Positions 39,938-52,400 of a stretch of 64,000 nucleotides of DNA are shown here, one piece after another. Under the pieces are notes generated by a model that saw only the letters and a program-made list of their open reading frames with translations, ran no database searches and was not told the DNA's origin. The stretch is taken from positions 190,817,344-190,881,343 of the forward strand of contig CM056742.1 of NCBI GenBank assembly GCA_029851415.1, written 5' to 3'. The stretch is from Eretmocerus hayati (Eukaryota > Arthropoda > Insecta > Hymenoptera > Aphelinidae). Position 1 is the stretch's first letter; every line of letters starts with the position of its first letter. The translations under genes were made by a program, and so were the position numbers.

Positions 39938-40331
39938 CGGCAGCCGTGTTATCGCCAGATGCCCGAGAGTCTCTCAGAGAGATCTCTTCTGCTGGGCGAC
40001 GCATGCGCAGTAGCCATCTGACGAGGCTCGATATCCGAATGATGTTTATCGTTGATTATAAACAAATTAATCAATTTTGATGGAATGTAAAGGTGGAGGA
40101 AATTTTATTGGCGCTGGAGTAATTATTCGACACCACAACCATGGCTCTGAAGTACACCTGTGAGGAGTTATCACCGTCGGAGTAACGCAATTGTTGTTTT
40201 ATTTATTATAAATAAACTAAAGTGGAGGTAATTTTGCGGACATGATTTCCATGTGGAGGCTAATGTAATTGATCAGTATGAATTTTTTCAGATTTTTCCT
40301 AGGTAGTTGAATGACGTAGGTTCCACGGGGT
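39938..40331 (-). repeat. right terminal inverted repeat (394 bp)
   Basis: Reverse complement of 31922-32305, with one ~10-bp insertion in the AGAGTCTCT segment. Confidence 0.92.
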
Positions 40332-40340
40332 CTGCTTTCC
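40332..40340 (+). repeat. right 9-bp target site duplication CTGCTTTCC
   Basis: Identical to 31913-31921 and directly abutting the right terminal inverted repeat. Confidence 0.9.
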
Positions 40341-40980
40341 TGCACTTTTCTGCAGCAGCTTATGTTTGACGTTTACTGCATGTCCGTGTTTTTCAACCCC
40401 TTCGATCGCGTTGAACAGCGTTGAAAATACAACGCATTCAGCAGTGTTCGCTTTTTGGCCTTTCGAGCAATTGAATAGTAATTATTCTCACGATCAACTG
40501 TATTAGCTATTACTCTTTCTGTGCGGTGCGAGTCAATTGTTGTTTCTCCAGAGAATTTCTACCAAAGCGTCCATAGCTAGGTAAGTTGTACGTCCCTTCT
40601 GCGACACCAGGATATTTCCACGAGCTTTTATTTTTTGTGTTACATCTATAGCCGCGACCCACATCTTACACTTCTTCTAGATCATAATAATACGTTTAGA
40701 ATGTTTTCTCCAACATTACAACTCAATCATGGATGTGTATCATTGGCTATTATATAGCTCCCACAATAATTCTTGTACATGTACATGAACTGTGTACAGT
40801 TCAGTATTTTTACAGCCAATGGTCGTATGGACTGTTGGAAAAGCTCACACCTATAGAATTTCAATATCGTTTTTAAGTTAGAAAGCTGCATCAGTACATT
40901 GAACTGATTCTTGTCATATTTTTCATATCTGGAATCATCCGATTCACTGATTCCTTGCAGGTTCCAGTCCCACTTACAAG
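40341..40980 (+). promoter_or_regulatory. ORC4 promoter, non-coding exon 1 and 5' UTR intron
   Basis: A strong donor TAG|GTAAGT at 40580/40581 pairs with the acceptor TTCCTTGCAG at 40960. This gives an untranslated exon ending at 40580 and a second exon starting at 40961, 20 nt before the ATG. Transcription start not determined. Confidence 0.6.
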
Positions 40981-42695
40981 ATGAATAAAAAAAAGAGCAT
41001 GAACATTAACTTTGACAACGAAAGCGATATCACAATAGCTAGAAGGCATTTGAAAGGAAAAATAATGAGCCCAGAGACAAAATTTAGACATCACCTCAAA
41101 GAACGGCTACATGTTCTTGACTTGGTCAAACGAACTGTAGAGATGGGAGAGAGCAACTCCCTCTTGTTGATTGGTCCTAGAAGCAGTGGGAAAACAACCG
41201 TGAGTTATGACTGGATAACTGATTTTACGGAATCTTATATGTGGATACAAACCCATCATCCTTTTTTCTCGATTTACAGCTCATCAATAGTGTCCTAAGG
41301 GAACTATCTACCCTGGAAAACTTTGAGGACAATGCTCTGATTGTGAATCTCAATGGATTAGTTCATACTGATGACAAACTTGCTTTGAAGGATGCAACCA
41401 GACAGATGCAGTTAGAGAATGTGGTTGGGAATAAAGTTTTTGGAACATTTGCAGAAAACTTGAGTTTTCTATTGGAAAGTTTGAAATCTGGTGACAAAAA
41501 ACGTAGTAAACCCGTCATATTCATCCTGGATGAGTTTGACTTATTTTGTGCACATCAGAATCAAACATTGCTTTATAATCTTTTTGATGTTGCCCAATCA
41601 GCTCAGGTAAGGTATCAACTTCAGTAGGCTTAGATCATGAATCTCTCTATTTTGAACCTCCATAGCTGACTGTCTAATCTTCAAATGTTTCAGGCTCCAA
41701 TATGTGTCATTGGTATCACATGCAGATTGGATGTGATAGAATTACTTGAAAAAAGAGTCAAGTCGCGATTCTCGCACAGGCAAATCTTTCTTTACCCTGG
41801 ACAAACATCAGAGTCAGAATCACCAGTTTCTTCCTTTGAAGATCGACTGGAGTTGTTTCAAGACCTACTCAGTCTACCTGATGATGAGAATGTCAATGAG
41901 ATTGAACAAAAAGTACCAAATATAAGTCCCAAATTTAGAGCATTGTGGAATAAAAAAGTCAGGGAATTAGCAGAGGATGAGCGAATTATCAAGATATTGA
42001 AACAAATGCACAATGAAGATCGATCAGAGAGGAAATTTAGACATTTTCTTGCTGTTCTGATTTCTTTCATTGGTCTTGATCATCGTGAGTTAGTATATGA
42101 AGATTTTGTAAGAGCTAGTAAACTCATGTCACCAGATGACAAAACACTAGTCTTAGAGGGTCTGACTGTCTTAGAAATGTGTCTGGTAAGTAGATGAAAT
42201 TGAAAGAGGAAAACTGCACCACCAACTTTCTGTAACAGAAAGGTGCCAGATGTAATTATCTGAGCATGTGAAACTTGATGGACACCATTCCTTATTAATT
42301 TCAGTTGATAGCCATCAAGCATGAAACTGAAATTTATGATGGGGAACCATTCAATTTCCAAAAAGTTCTAAACCGATACTTGAAGTTTGCAAATCAAGCA
42401 TCTAATATTGAATCCGTCCAACAACCAGTCATCATGAAAGCTTTTGAGCATCTTGTTGTGAGTATCATCCATCTTCTTACCTCAAGTTATGTTGGGAAGT
42501 CATATCTACCAGCTTTTTCGTACTCTTTTCCAGAATCTAGAACTGATTGTGCCGGTTGGAAGTACCCAACGAAATGAGAAAGAGTATCAAAATTATGAAT
42601 TTGTGCTGACAGCAGATGAAGTCCTCAAGGGTGTTAAAAACTACCATGGCTTATCAACGGATGTTACCCAATGGGCCGACAGCAGTATAATGTAA
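40981..42695 (+). CDS. ORC4: origin recognition complex subunit 4 (5 coding exons, 450 aa)
   Basis: AAA+ subunit of the six-protein complex that marks replication origins and loads the MCM helicase in the nucleus. Coding exons: 40981-41199, 41280-41606, 41694-42185, 42305-42457, 42534-42695; all junctions are phase 0, total 1353 bp. Walker A GPRSSGKT is at 65-72 (the usual family form has G where the first S lies) and Walker B FILDEFD at 154-160. [20 protein letters not shown] (189-208) is the conserved sensor/arginine region, followed by the winged-helix C-terminal domain ending WADSSIM. The human protein is 436 aa, so length is normal. ATG 40981 is the first after the acceptor; a second ATG lies 6 codons on. 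Confidence 0.96.
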
Positions 42696-43370
42696 GGATT
42701 GATCATGACTCTAAAATTTTCTCCTCTTGCTTGAAAACGTATGACTGAAGGGTGTTTCCAGATCCAATTTGATTATCTTTAAGCATAAGTGGAGTATATC
42801 TTGGATATGAAGGAGAAAATTAAGGAGAGTATTTTGATCGGTGCCATGTATTTTATTAGCTTTTGAAATGAATAGCTTTAGCTTGTTCTCGTGGCAGAAC
42901 ATTGGCGTGGATGCGTACTTGCTTAGAAATCAGTTGTATGAATGTATATCCTTGTGAACTTGATGGGCTATCATTGAGTAATCTGGTTAAATTTAAGTAA
43001 TTTAAGGCTTGTTGTGCTTCAATTATGAAAAAATAGGTTTGCAAATCGTGCAATTCCTTGTTAAATGCGTACATCTCAAAATAATTAGGAATTTCGCAGG
43101 AAAATCGTTGGTAGTATTAGAGTTGTACACATATTACCTTTTTTGAGCGAGATTTCATAATTTTATTTATGATTATTTTTCGTTACATTGTACAGGAAAC
43201 ATGTCGAAAATTCATTTTGAACCACTGTTTCTTGTACGGAGGGAATAAGTTTCACTTCCGTCACCTTGGCACGGTTACTAAATGAAACAACAATTTCTAG
43301 TAGAACTTGTATAGAAGCTAAGTTCGTTAAAACGTTGGTGCGATCTCAACACCGATTCTGTGAGAATCGT
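42696..43370. other. ORC4 3' flank
   Basis: AT-rich probable 3' UTR and spacer. No canonical AATAAA was found close to the stop. Confidence 0.4.
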
Positions 43371-43894
43371 TTAACGAGTCAAATCTAAACCGGAAAGTAG
43401 AATACTCATTTTTTGCAGCCCAAGCGGTGGAGATCTTTCCTCATCTTGTCTGGTTTCGCCCTCATCTTTGGGAAATGATACAACCTTTCTTTTGATGCTT
43501 GACCCTATTGGTGACGTTGCGACGGATACAGCGGGAACATTTTTCTCGTGGCTCCGTTGATCTTTCCTCAACTTTTGACACTCCCTCATCCATTTTCTGA
43601 AACGATGACATTATTGAATCTTTGGCTTTTGGGACAATCCTAAACGTATTGAGATGTCACGAGGAAGATTACAATAAGATAAGATCAATGTGAACGGATC
43701 GTACCCGCGCAACGTATCGAAACTTGCCCCATCAGGAACTTCTTCAACGTCCACCGTTACCAGACCATTCGCAGTAATTCATAACTATTCCACATCTCCA
43801 TTTGCCAGTAGATGCTCAGGAGTTGGGGCATGCAATTTTCTACGTAGCCCTGCGTTGTCTGAATATTTGGCGACAGTCGTCTCGGCGGCCCACT
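43371..43894 (-). CDS. doubtful two-exon gene or pseudogene, unknown function
   Basis: A TATAAAA box (43894-43900, minus) is followed by sequence readable as ...VDVEEVPDGASFDTLRG. A plausible donor (43705) and acceptor (43596) then join in phase to an exon coding WMRECQKLRKDQRSHEKN...PPLGLQKM, ending at TAA 43371-43373. A KVVSF stretch resembles a PP1-docking RVxF motif, which alone proves nothing. Upstream in the same frame are a TAG and a TGA two codons apart and no ATG, so translation would have to start inside the second exon (72 aa) or the locus is dead. I do not recognise the protein. Confidence 0.25.
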
Positions 43895-43900
43895 TTTATA

Positions 43901-46282
43901 AGTGGCGCCTCACGGTTCGAAGGGTCGCTCATCTCCATGATCAATATTTCCATTTTCATCGCCACTGACACCTGTTTCGGGGATTTGCCAATCGAAGTCG
44001 AGGTTCGAGTGTCATGAATGACATGTCAATCATGTTCGAGTTTTGAGATCATTTGTATACATAACAACGCACTCGTATTTCAGCTTGTGGATTACGCCTC
44101 TTTTTATTATCGCAATATTCAGAATTAAGTTATCATGAAAAATATGTAATCTCCAACTTTGTGCTTAGTGTCTTGCCCATAATATCAAAATTTTGGTTGG
44201 TATACAAAGGAATAGCGATTTTTTATTTGATTAAATCATCTTGTGAGCAATTGAATTTGAAGGCATATATAAATGGGTTTAGATATTTTACCTCAATGCG
44301 CTTGTAGAGTTTCAATTCGAAATGCAACATCGTTTTCGTGCTCTAGTCAATCATATATTCTGCGCTCTACTGCGCAATATAATTTCTGTGGTTCATTCTT
44401 CATGATTTTAATTTTTCATAAGGTGTCAATCAAAAAAATTTATTCATTTCCTCATCCAGAACTCATTTCTTTCTTTACTGGAATAACATCGCGCCGTTCT
44501 AAAAAGTCAGAATACGGCAGCACATGCATGTTTCGATATCACGAGCTAGATGTACGTGATTGCAAATCTGTCTTTTACAGAACCTGCAATCATTTTTGTC
44601 TCTTGCTGAATGGTGATAACACGGTCGATAGCTTCAGAATGTTGCGTCCTGTACCAATCCTACCAGGACAAAGGCATATTAGTTGGGCTCTTGATAATTA
44701 TAAATGCACCCTCCAAGATCTTATTTTGTTTGTCCGTGTATCACATTGCACACTGAAATAGTGCTTGTACATGCTTTATTTCAGAAAATTTCGAGGAAAA
44801 TTTCCTATTTAACCACTATTTGCAGTATGAGAATCAAAAAGTTTGTGGGAGAAGTGAAATAATTCAGTGCACTCATTACAGTTTCCTATGTAGTACCTCA
44901 GATTTTGAAAGAATTTCGCAAATGATCTTCGCGGAGTGATTCCGCGCATGGTGTGATTTCGAATCGGTGCACTCGTAATTTCTCTGAAAGAAGGAAAGCC
45001 TTCCATCCAATTGGAAGGAATTACAGTGGGATAGCTTTCCCAGATATCCGTCCCCTCCCAATTTGAAGTTTGAGAGGCATTTTTCCCGCAAGAATTTTGT
45101 GAAAGACACTGCATTTGATGTAGAAATTTTTCCATAGGATTCTTTCCAAAGGTTGAATCTTACTCCACATTGAAAAGTATCCACAGTAATAAATGATTTC
45201 TGCATTGACAGAATACAGAATTCCAAGTTATCACCTCAAATCTACACTTAGGCATCCGTCAAACCGGGTATCTTTTGTGCACGTGGGATAAATTTGGTAC
45301 ACTTCCACAACGCTTCAGAGGCAACCAAACGAATTTTGCAGCACGGCAATCGAAAGCTGCTATCGGTTCTGATACGTAGGAATCCTCTTTTTTGCTCCTG
45401 GGAAACGTTAACCACGTGTACCAAAGATATCCGGTTCGACGGTAATACTTATTACTGTACTTTTGGTTGAGAACTACCGTCGATGCACGTGGTTCATGAA
45501 GATTGAAGTCAGATGATTGGGGTTGTTGCCAAACATTTTTTACAATGTACTTCGTGAACCAACACTGATTCCCATTAGAAAATGTTTCTGAACATCATTT
45601 CGCCTGTTCGGAATAAAATCGAAAGGAGTTCATCACATCAACACAATCACCCGTGTCTGTTTTGAAAAATTTTTAGATTGTGGCAACCCTAAAATTCGAG
45701 CTTAACTCAATAAATACCAGCCTGCCAATGAATATCGTTCGATACGTACGAACAATAAATATGTGTATGCTTGAATGTGTGTATGTCCGTGTACTAAAAG
45801 TTAGACAAAATTGCACGGACAAGTTCCTCCAGTATAATACACATTTGTAGTTGAAACTTGAGGAGTTTTCGAGTCGTTTTTTGGAGTAGATCTAAATCAG
45901 TTCCCATGATGTCCACTCGAGTATGTACATACATGCATCCCCGTAGGACTGCACCGACTGAAAGCGGTTAAATTCAAAACGAAGTTTCATTAATATAAGG
46001 CTTTTGATGGAGCAAAATTATTTCTCACGTATACCGAGTCTCGCCAGCACAAACGCACTTCTGCAAGTCGCTGTAAGAATTTATCACGCATTTCGGTGTA
46101 TTCGCCCCTGTGTGATGAAGCGCGATGAAAAAAAGAAGCAATAACGCAGCAATGCGAATTGTAGAAATGATTTTTCACATTCCCTCCGAGCTTTCATCAA
46201 TTAAATTGATGCGCTTCACATACATATGAGCTAGCTAGACGCGAAATTTGTAATTTGTAGACTTATCATTAATACAAGTAAT
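43901..46282. other. spacer between ORC4 and the Amt gene
   Basis: AT-rich. A 162-codon plus-strand frame (44273-44761) and overlapping minus-strand frames at 44809-45226 exist, but none shows a domain, splice context or convincing composition. Confidence 0.3.
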
Positions 46283-46288
46283 TTTATT
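46283..46288 (-). terminator. candidate polyadenylation signal of the Amt gene
   Basis: AATAAA on the minus strand about 200 nt downstream of the Amt stop codon. Confidence 0.4.
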
Positions 46289-46372
46289 AATAGTGCATGA
46301 GATACATCCATATCATTCGTGTGACATTAGGTGTTGAAAACTGTTAATCTTGTAAAGTGTGGAAGAAAGTGC

Positions 46373-46390
46373 GAGAGAGAGAGAGAGAGG
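46373..46390 (+). repeat. (GA)n microsatellite
   Basis: GAGAGAGAGAGAGAGAG run in the Amt 3' flank. Confidence 0.85.
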
Positions 46391-46486
46391 AGGCTCACAA
46401 TCGGGTCTTTGCAAAATTTACTCGATGGCTGCAAGTGGAGTTCACTTGAATCTGCGCATGCATTTGTAGCTATATAGACTCACATC

Positions 46487-49400
46487 TCAATCAATCCAAG
46501 CAATTTTTGATGAATCCAAGTTTTTCAGACTGATCGGTGCAACTTGTTTCTTCTGTACCGGAGTATTGGCCACCTTTAAAGGAGGCGTTGGTTGAAACAT
46601 TTTTAGCCTATCCTCCAAACGTTTCTTGCGTATGAATTTTATTATGAAAGAATCGTGACCTGAAAAAAGTAGTTTGTTTATATTGATCGACGCCTTGTGA
46701 GCATTTAATCTTCAATAACGATCCCGGTGTTTTTTTCCTGTGATTCTCTCTAATAGTTTGCGTTATTGCAGTTTAAACAATATGGAATGAAAAAACTTGA
46801 AAGAAGAAAAAATAGCTTGGCCATCCAACTGATTTTTGTAAAAACTCATCTGACAGGCCAATCAATCGAGTGAGTGCATGGTTATTGTACTTTCTTCTGT
46901 AGCATAAGCCGACTCATTTGAATTATCAAAAAATATCTGCTTACGACTAATTTTCATATTCAGTATATCGTTTAGAGTTTACCGTTCATCGCATCGATCG
47001 TCTGTGATATTTTTGAGATGCTATAAAATAAATGCTTGAACGTCTAAATAGTTGAATAGACAAAAAACCGAGAAGAGAGGCCCTTCTTGGTTGAGTCAAT
47101 CAGTGCTATATTGTGAAATGTGTATCAACTCAGAATATTTTGAACGATGTCACTCAAATAGTAAGAAGATTGAATATCCAAGCTCCCGTTGAAGAAATTC
47201 ACAATGGATCAATTGCTGTTTTTGTAGAATGATGTTTGACAATTGTTAATTCACAATATAGATGCGATCTCGGACAAGAACGTTAACAGTATGAGTCTAC
47301 AGCAGATTTTTTCAATCGAAATTTTGAAGACTGTTTCAGTCGATGATCACTTCCCTGGTAGAAATTTACTTCGATGTAACACATTAAGAGACACAAAATG
47401 GCTATTTTTGGCCAATTTTGGCTGAAAATGGCCATTTTATGGCTAATAATGTGTTACAATAGGATGAATTTCTACCAGGGTTTACAGGAGATTATTTTGG
47501 AACCATACAGATGAACTCTTGTCTTGTAGATAATGTCGTCAGGGTTTTCCAGTGGAACCGCGATGAGAAATGGTTCCTAGGATACCGAAGCAATTTTTAG
47601 AACATCTGAAATTGACTGAATTCGTCTGGCCCGGGGCTGCCCATTAGTCGAGACTGCCAGACAAAATTTTCGAAGCTGGCACCCAAGTATAACATTGATT
47701 CTTCTGCCTAGTGGCGCTGCGAGAAATCGGAGCCTTTCGTTTTCTCGTAGCACTTTCCAAAGTTACTGACAAAAATACCGTATTTTATCGATTGAAGGGT
47801 AGTAACAACTTGTAAATGTACTTGAATCGTCCCCGTTGGCTAATACTTGGAGTGACTTGAATCGATCTTGGAGGACTATCGGGGCTCGTGCAAAGAATGT
47901 TAAAGCACAATCATTTTGGCAAATCTGTGTATTTGCTACGTTTCGTCAACTATTTCCGTTGACCTCAACAAGCACTATTGGAGGATCTTATTAGTGCGTT
48001 ATTTGAATTTGTTATTATTCTATTAAAATTATGAGTGTAGACTCGCTAGAGTCTACTTGTCATCGTTCGACAAATATCACACACACAGTGTGTGATATTA
48101 GTCCAAGATCGATTCTCGTCGAACTCCAAGATCGATTCAAGTCACTTCAAGAAGGGTAGTGGCGTTCCACCCCACATAGAACTCATTACTATTTTTCATC
48201 AAAGGATATTTGGATGATTTAAGCACCTCTGGATGTGAATTTCATGGTTCACTCATTCATACCTGGATTGGTTCCGATACTGGGGACACTTAGCAGATTG
48301 AACTTCTTATCTTGTGGATGGAGGGCAGATATGGCCCGGCTGACTCCGATCTGCGGTGAAATTATTGTCACGGTGTAATAGCCAGGCAATGTAGCACCGA
48401 TGAATTGTAAATTACCACTATGTATTGCTCTCTTTGTCAAGTATTATTATGATAACTACAGAGTTATAGCCACATAAGGTCGAGCACGTTGAACGATATA
48501 AGTTGTAAATAGCTAAGACAATTGCGTACCTGTGTATGGCGCACTCTATGCTCCACCAAGTCCGCACCGAGCAGCTCCTCGTGCGCGTCCATTCTTATCG
48601 GTATTATTTTATCTATCGCCTGTAGCCAACGATTGAATGTAGATTGAGATGAAAATAAAAGTTATTCTCCACAAAGTTACGAGGTTGGCACTGATTTTGC
48701 ATGTTTGAGGGACTCAATTACCCATAAAAGAATTGTTGACGATGTGAAACTCCAAACGGTCAGAATCACGGCTGTCAAAGTTTGAATTCCCAGTAGGGCC
48801 CAGCCACCACCTGCGCGAGAATCGTATCGAATTTTTACTTGCCTTGCGTCATTTGAATGATTTCCTGGCATGGCAACACAATTTGAACGTGCGGGTCCAA
48901 TTTTCCTGCCTCTCCTCCGCTCTACGTACCTTTGATCAATCCCATGCGACCACTGGTCGTGTCGAGTGGATATGGGTTATCGGCAAAAATTCCGATCGCT
49001 ACGGCACCCCAGAAACCGCTTATACCTGCATTTTTGATAGCACATTGATTAAAGAAAGATCGCGTGACAAATATCGTGAGTTCTTTCCAAGTGGCACATG
49101 TTTGCGTCTAGCGTCACGAGGCACGAGGTAAAAATATAAAATTTTGAAGAAGGGCGAGGATGGCATGAGAAGGAGCTGACACCGATGTTATGGGGGCTTG
49201 AACCAAGGACCGCTGTAGTCCCGACAGCGAACTTTCCCCGTCGGATTAGCGTCAAATTAGTGTATCTCGAGTGAACCGAGCGAGACTGGGCTCGATCGGG
49301 GCCCACTCTCGTTATAGGGATGGTCACGGGGATGGTGTTGGCAAGATCTGACCGTGGGTGGCGGACGCGCCAACGGGGTCGTCGATGCCCATCTTGTCGA

Positions 49401-52400
49401 GCAGCGGCATCGTGTAGCACGTGAGGAAGCCGCCGACCATGCCGACGAATATGGCCTCCCAGGCCCTGTACAGGAAACAGCCTCCTGCAAATGCCATGCT
49501 CGTGAGCTCTTGGATCGTCTCTGCGGAGGATCAAATTATTCAAGTGTGCCGAGACTCACCGGTGACGGCGACGAGGGCGCCCAGGATGCCGTTTATCTGG
49601 CTGAGTATGTCGATGCCGTTGGGATCGGCGAGGCTGAAGCCCAGGCCGACAAGCCCGCCCCCCATGCTGGCCAGCATCGTCGAAACGGCCGCCCGGGCCG
49701 CGTACTTCCACCGCTGACCGCTGACGCCGTACGTGCTCCCGCTGTTGAACGCCAGCCAGCCCCACCTGCACCGAGTTCATGATCATTTCGTTCTAACCCA
49801 ATGCCCTTGCTGCAGTTTAGAACTTTGGTGCGGATTTTTTTGGATCGGTGGAATGATGAGGGATCAAAGCGACTCTCCAGTGAACTACGCTACCGTGCAA
49901 AATCACGTGAACAGTGGATTCGAATTCTTTCTTGCTCAAATGTCCAATACTCGGACCCAGATCAACGTAGAGAAATTTAGCAATAGGCATTTGAGAGAAG
50001 AGAGAGAATACTGACACTCCATGGTTATCGATTATTTTGTCAGCCCTTCCTGGTGGCCCAAGCAGCTGAAGTAACATCAAGTTTCCGCACTTTAATAAGA
50101 TGCTCTTTGTAAAATTGCTCTATTTTCACCCGCGACCAAACGGCAACTGTTAGAATAAAGACGTACTTTTTTCCAAATTCTCGAAATTAATTCAGCTGCT
50201 TGGGCCACCAGAATGGGTTGAACAAATCAAAAACTATAAAACGCTCGGATCTTTTCTTTGCAAGTACTTTTCGTGAAATTTCTCTACGTTGATCTGGGTC
50301 CGAGTTAGTGACGTTTGAGCAAGAGAGAATTTGATTTCACTGTTCACGAATTTTTGCACGGTACTGTGTTATGGACTCATTTCACAACGGTTAGCAGCCG
50401 TGCACTCATCGGAGGTGAGTGTCCAACGAGAGATTCACTTAAATGCGATTTTAATGGTCCTGAGTAGATTTGTAAGTGAATCAGACAAATATTGCTAGGA
50501 AGATTTAGGGTCTCGCAAACACAAGCAATTTTTTTCTGAATCAATTCAATTGTCTAGAAAAACAAAATAAGATACTCAAGTACACTTTTGGTTGATTATT
50601 ATCTCAAACATCACTCGCCGATTGATGCTTCTGTACACGGAGCACTTAGCTCGTTCGATAGAAATCTTTTCTGACTCAATATTAATACTAGCGTTTTTGC
50701 CTTACTCGCTATCGCTCGTTCGGCTTGTAAATGTTCTTGATAAGTCATAGGCACCAGAAATGCTTCTATAGTTCAATAAGAATAGTTGTAAAATAATGAT
50801 TGCTGATCAATTCAAGGCGTCTAAAAATAGTTTTAAAATAGTTCGTAAAATTGGTATTATATCAAATTATACTGGCTGATTGTGGAGATATAACTTCAAG
50901 TAAGCAACAATGGATATTGCGGAATTGCATAGTTTCTTTTCAATTAGCTGAGCTGGTATATCTTTGATCAATCGATTAGGCTGAAAAACTTCCGTTACAT
51001 GGCGTGAATGTAAAGGGTTAATCAAAGTGATGTCAATTCAATTCATTGTGCAGTGTACATTATTTGACACTTGATATCCGGACTTGGTGCATATAAGAGC
51101 AACTACAAACTAGACCAAATTAGGCCAAACTAGACCGAACTAGACCGACCTGATTGGACCAAACCAAACCGAATTAGACCGACCTAGATTGTACTAGACC
51201 TAATTGGACCAAACTAGATCGTATTAGACCATACTAGACTGAACTAGACCGAATTAGACCGGAGTAGGCCGAACGAGACCTAATCACCCCAAACTAGACC
51301 GAACTAGACTTAATTAGACCGAACTGAACTGATAAAGATCGAATTGGCCCGATCTAGACCCAACTACACCGAGCTAGATCAAAAAGGACCAAATTAGACC
51401 GACCTAGATAAAAGTAGACCGAATTGGACGGAACTACACCGTATTTGACAATACTAGACTGAAATAGACCGAATTAGACTTTCTCTCATTGCTCGAGCTT
51501 TTCAAAGTGATGGAAGAGCAATGAGAGTTTACCACTGACACGCGGCTCAAGTGGCCGAATGTTCGATGGTTAGAACGTCCTTATACACGAAAGTTCATCT
51601 TCGTTAAGCGCTTGCGAGAAAAGTGATTTTAACCCGCTATTTCTATTTGATTTCTCACCATTTTTACTTTTGGCAGGTCTTCGGCCTTCTGCCGGAGATA
51701 TATATAATTAATTATGACACTCTTTTTTTTTTTTTTTTTTTATTAATTATGACACTCGATCGATATGATCGGATATCGTATTTATCACTCGCGGGGATTT
51801 CAAATTATGGAAGTATATTTGATCGGTCTTTGCGAGTTAAAGTCAGCTGGTATTTCTGAAATTGATCGAGAGTGGAGAAAAATCCATTCTCGATTGGTGC
51901 CAAAAATTTCAGCAGTACCAGCTGACTTTAACTCGCAAAGACCGATCAAATACACTTCTTTAATTCGGACTAGACCTAATTTAACTGAACTAGACCGAAC
52001 GAGACCTAATTACCCCGAACCAGACCGAGCTAGACCGAGCTAGACTCACTTAGACCGAAGTCGACCGAATTAGACTAAACCTAACCTAATCAGAAAGGAA
52101 TAGACCGCATGAGAACAGGTTAGACCGAATTTGACTCAATAACGCCAATCTAGACCAAACCAAACCGAACTATACCATTTCAGCCCGGTACTTCCCACCC
52201 CCGTCCCCATTATCATCCCCAACCATCCATCCAGACATTAATCCACCCATTCATTCATCCATGCACCCCCTACCCACCACCCTTATACAACCACTTATTA
52301 TACTGGATTGAACAAATTAAATCTAGACTGCCTAGTATAACTTTGCAAGTTTTGACAAGTGTTGTGGTTTGGTGATTTTATGTAGTAATCTCTCTTTGAA

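Larger units (their letters stand above)
31922..40331. mobile_element. 8.4-kb Mutator-like (MULE) non-autonomous element
   Basis: Bounded by inverted repeats 31922-32305 and 39938-40331 that begin ACCCCGTGGAACCTACGTCA and are almost identical, differing by a few substitutions and one ~10-bp insertion in the right arm. Flanked by the direct repeat CTGCTTTCC. Long inverted repeats plus a 9-bp duplication are the hallmark of Mutator-superfamily transposons; Merlin (8-9 bp) is the main alternative. No transposase-like frame was found: the interior is occupied by a large palindrome, tRNA-like SINE heads, MITEs and a 1.05-kb repeat. Lies between the 5' ends of RNF113A and ORC4. Confidence 0.88.

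Noticed and set aside
44273..44761. 162-codon plus-strand open frame as a gene
   Set aside because: No domain, no splice context, overlapped by other frames nearby; length is possible by chance in 64 kb.
44809..45226. Two overlapping minus-strand frames (108 and 116 codons)
   Set aside because: Mutually overlapping in different frames and without recognisable features.
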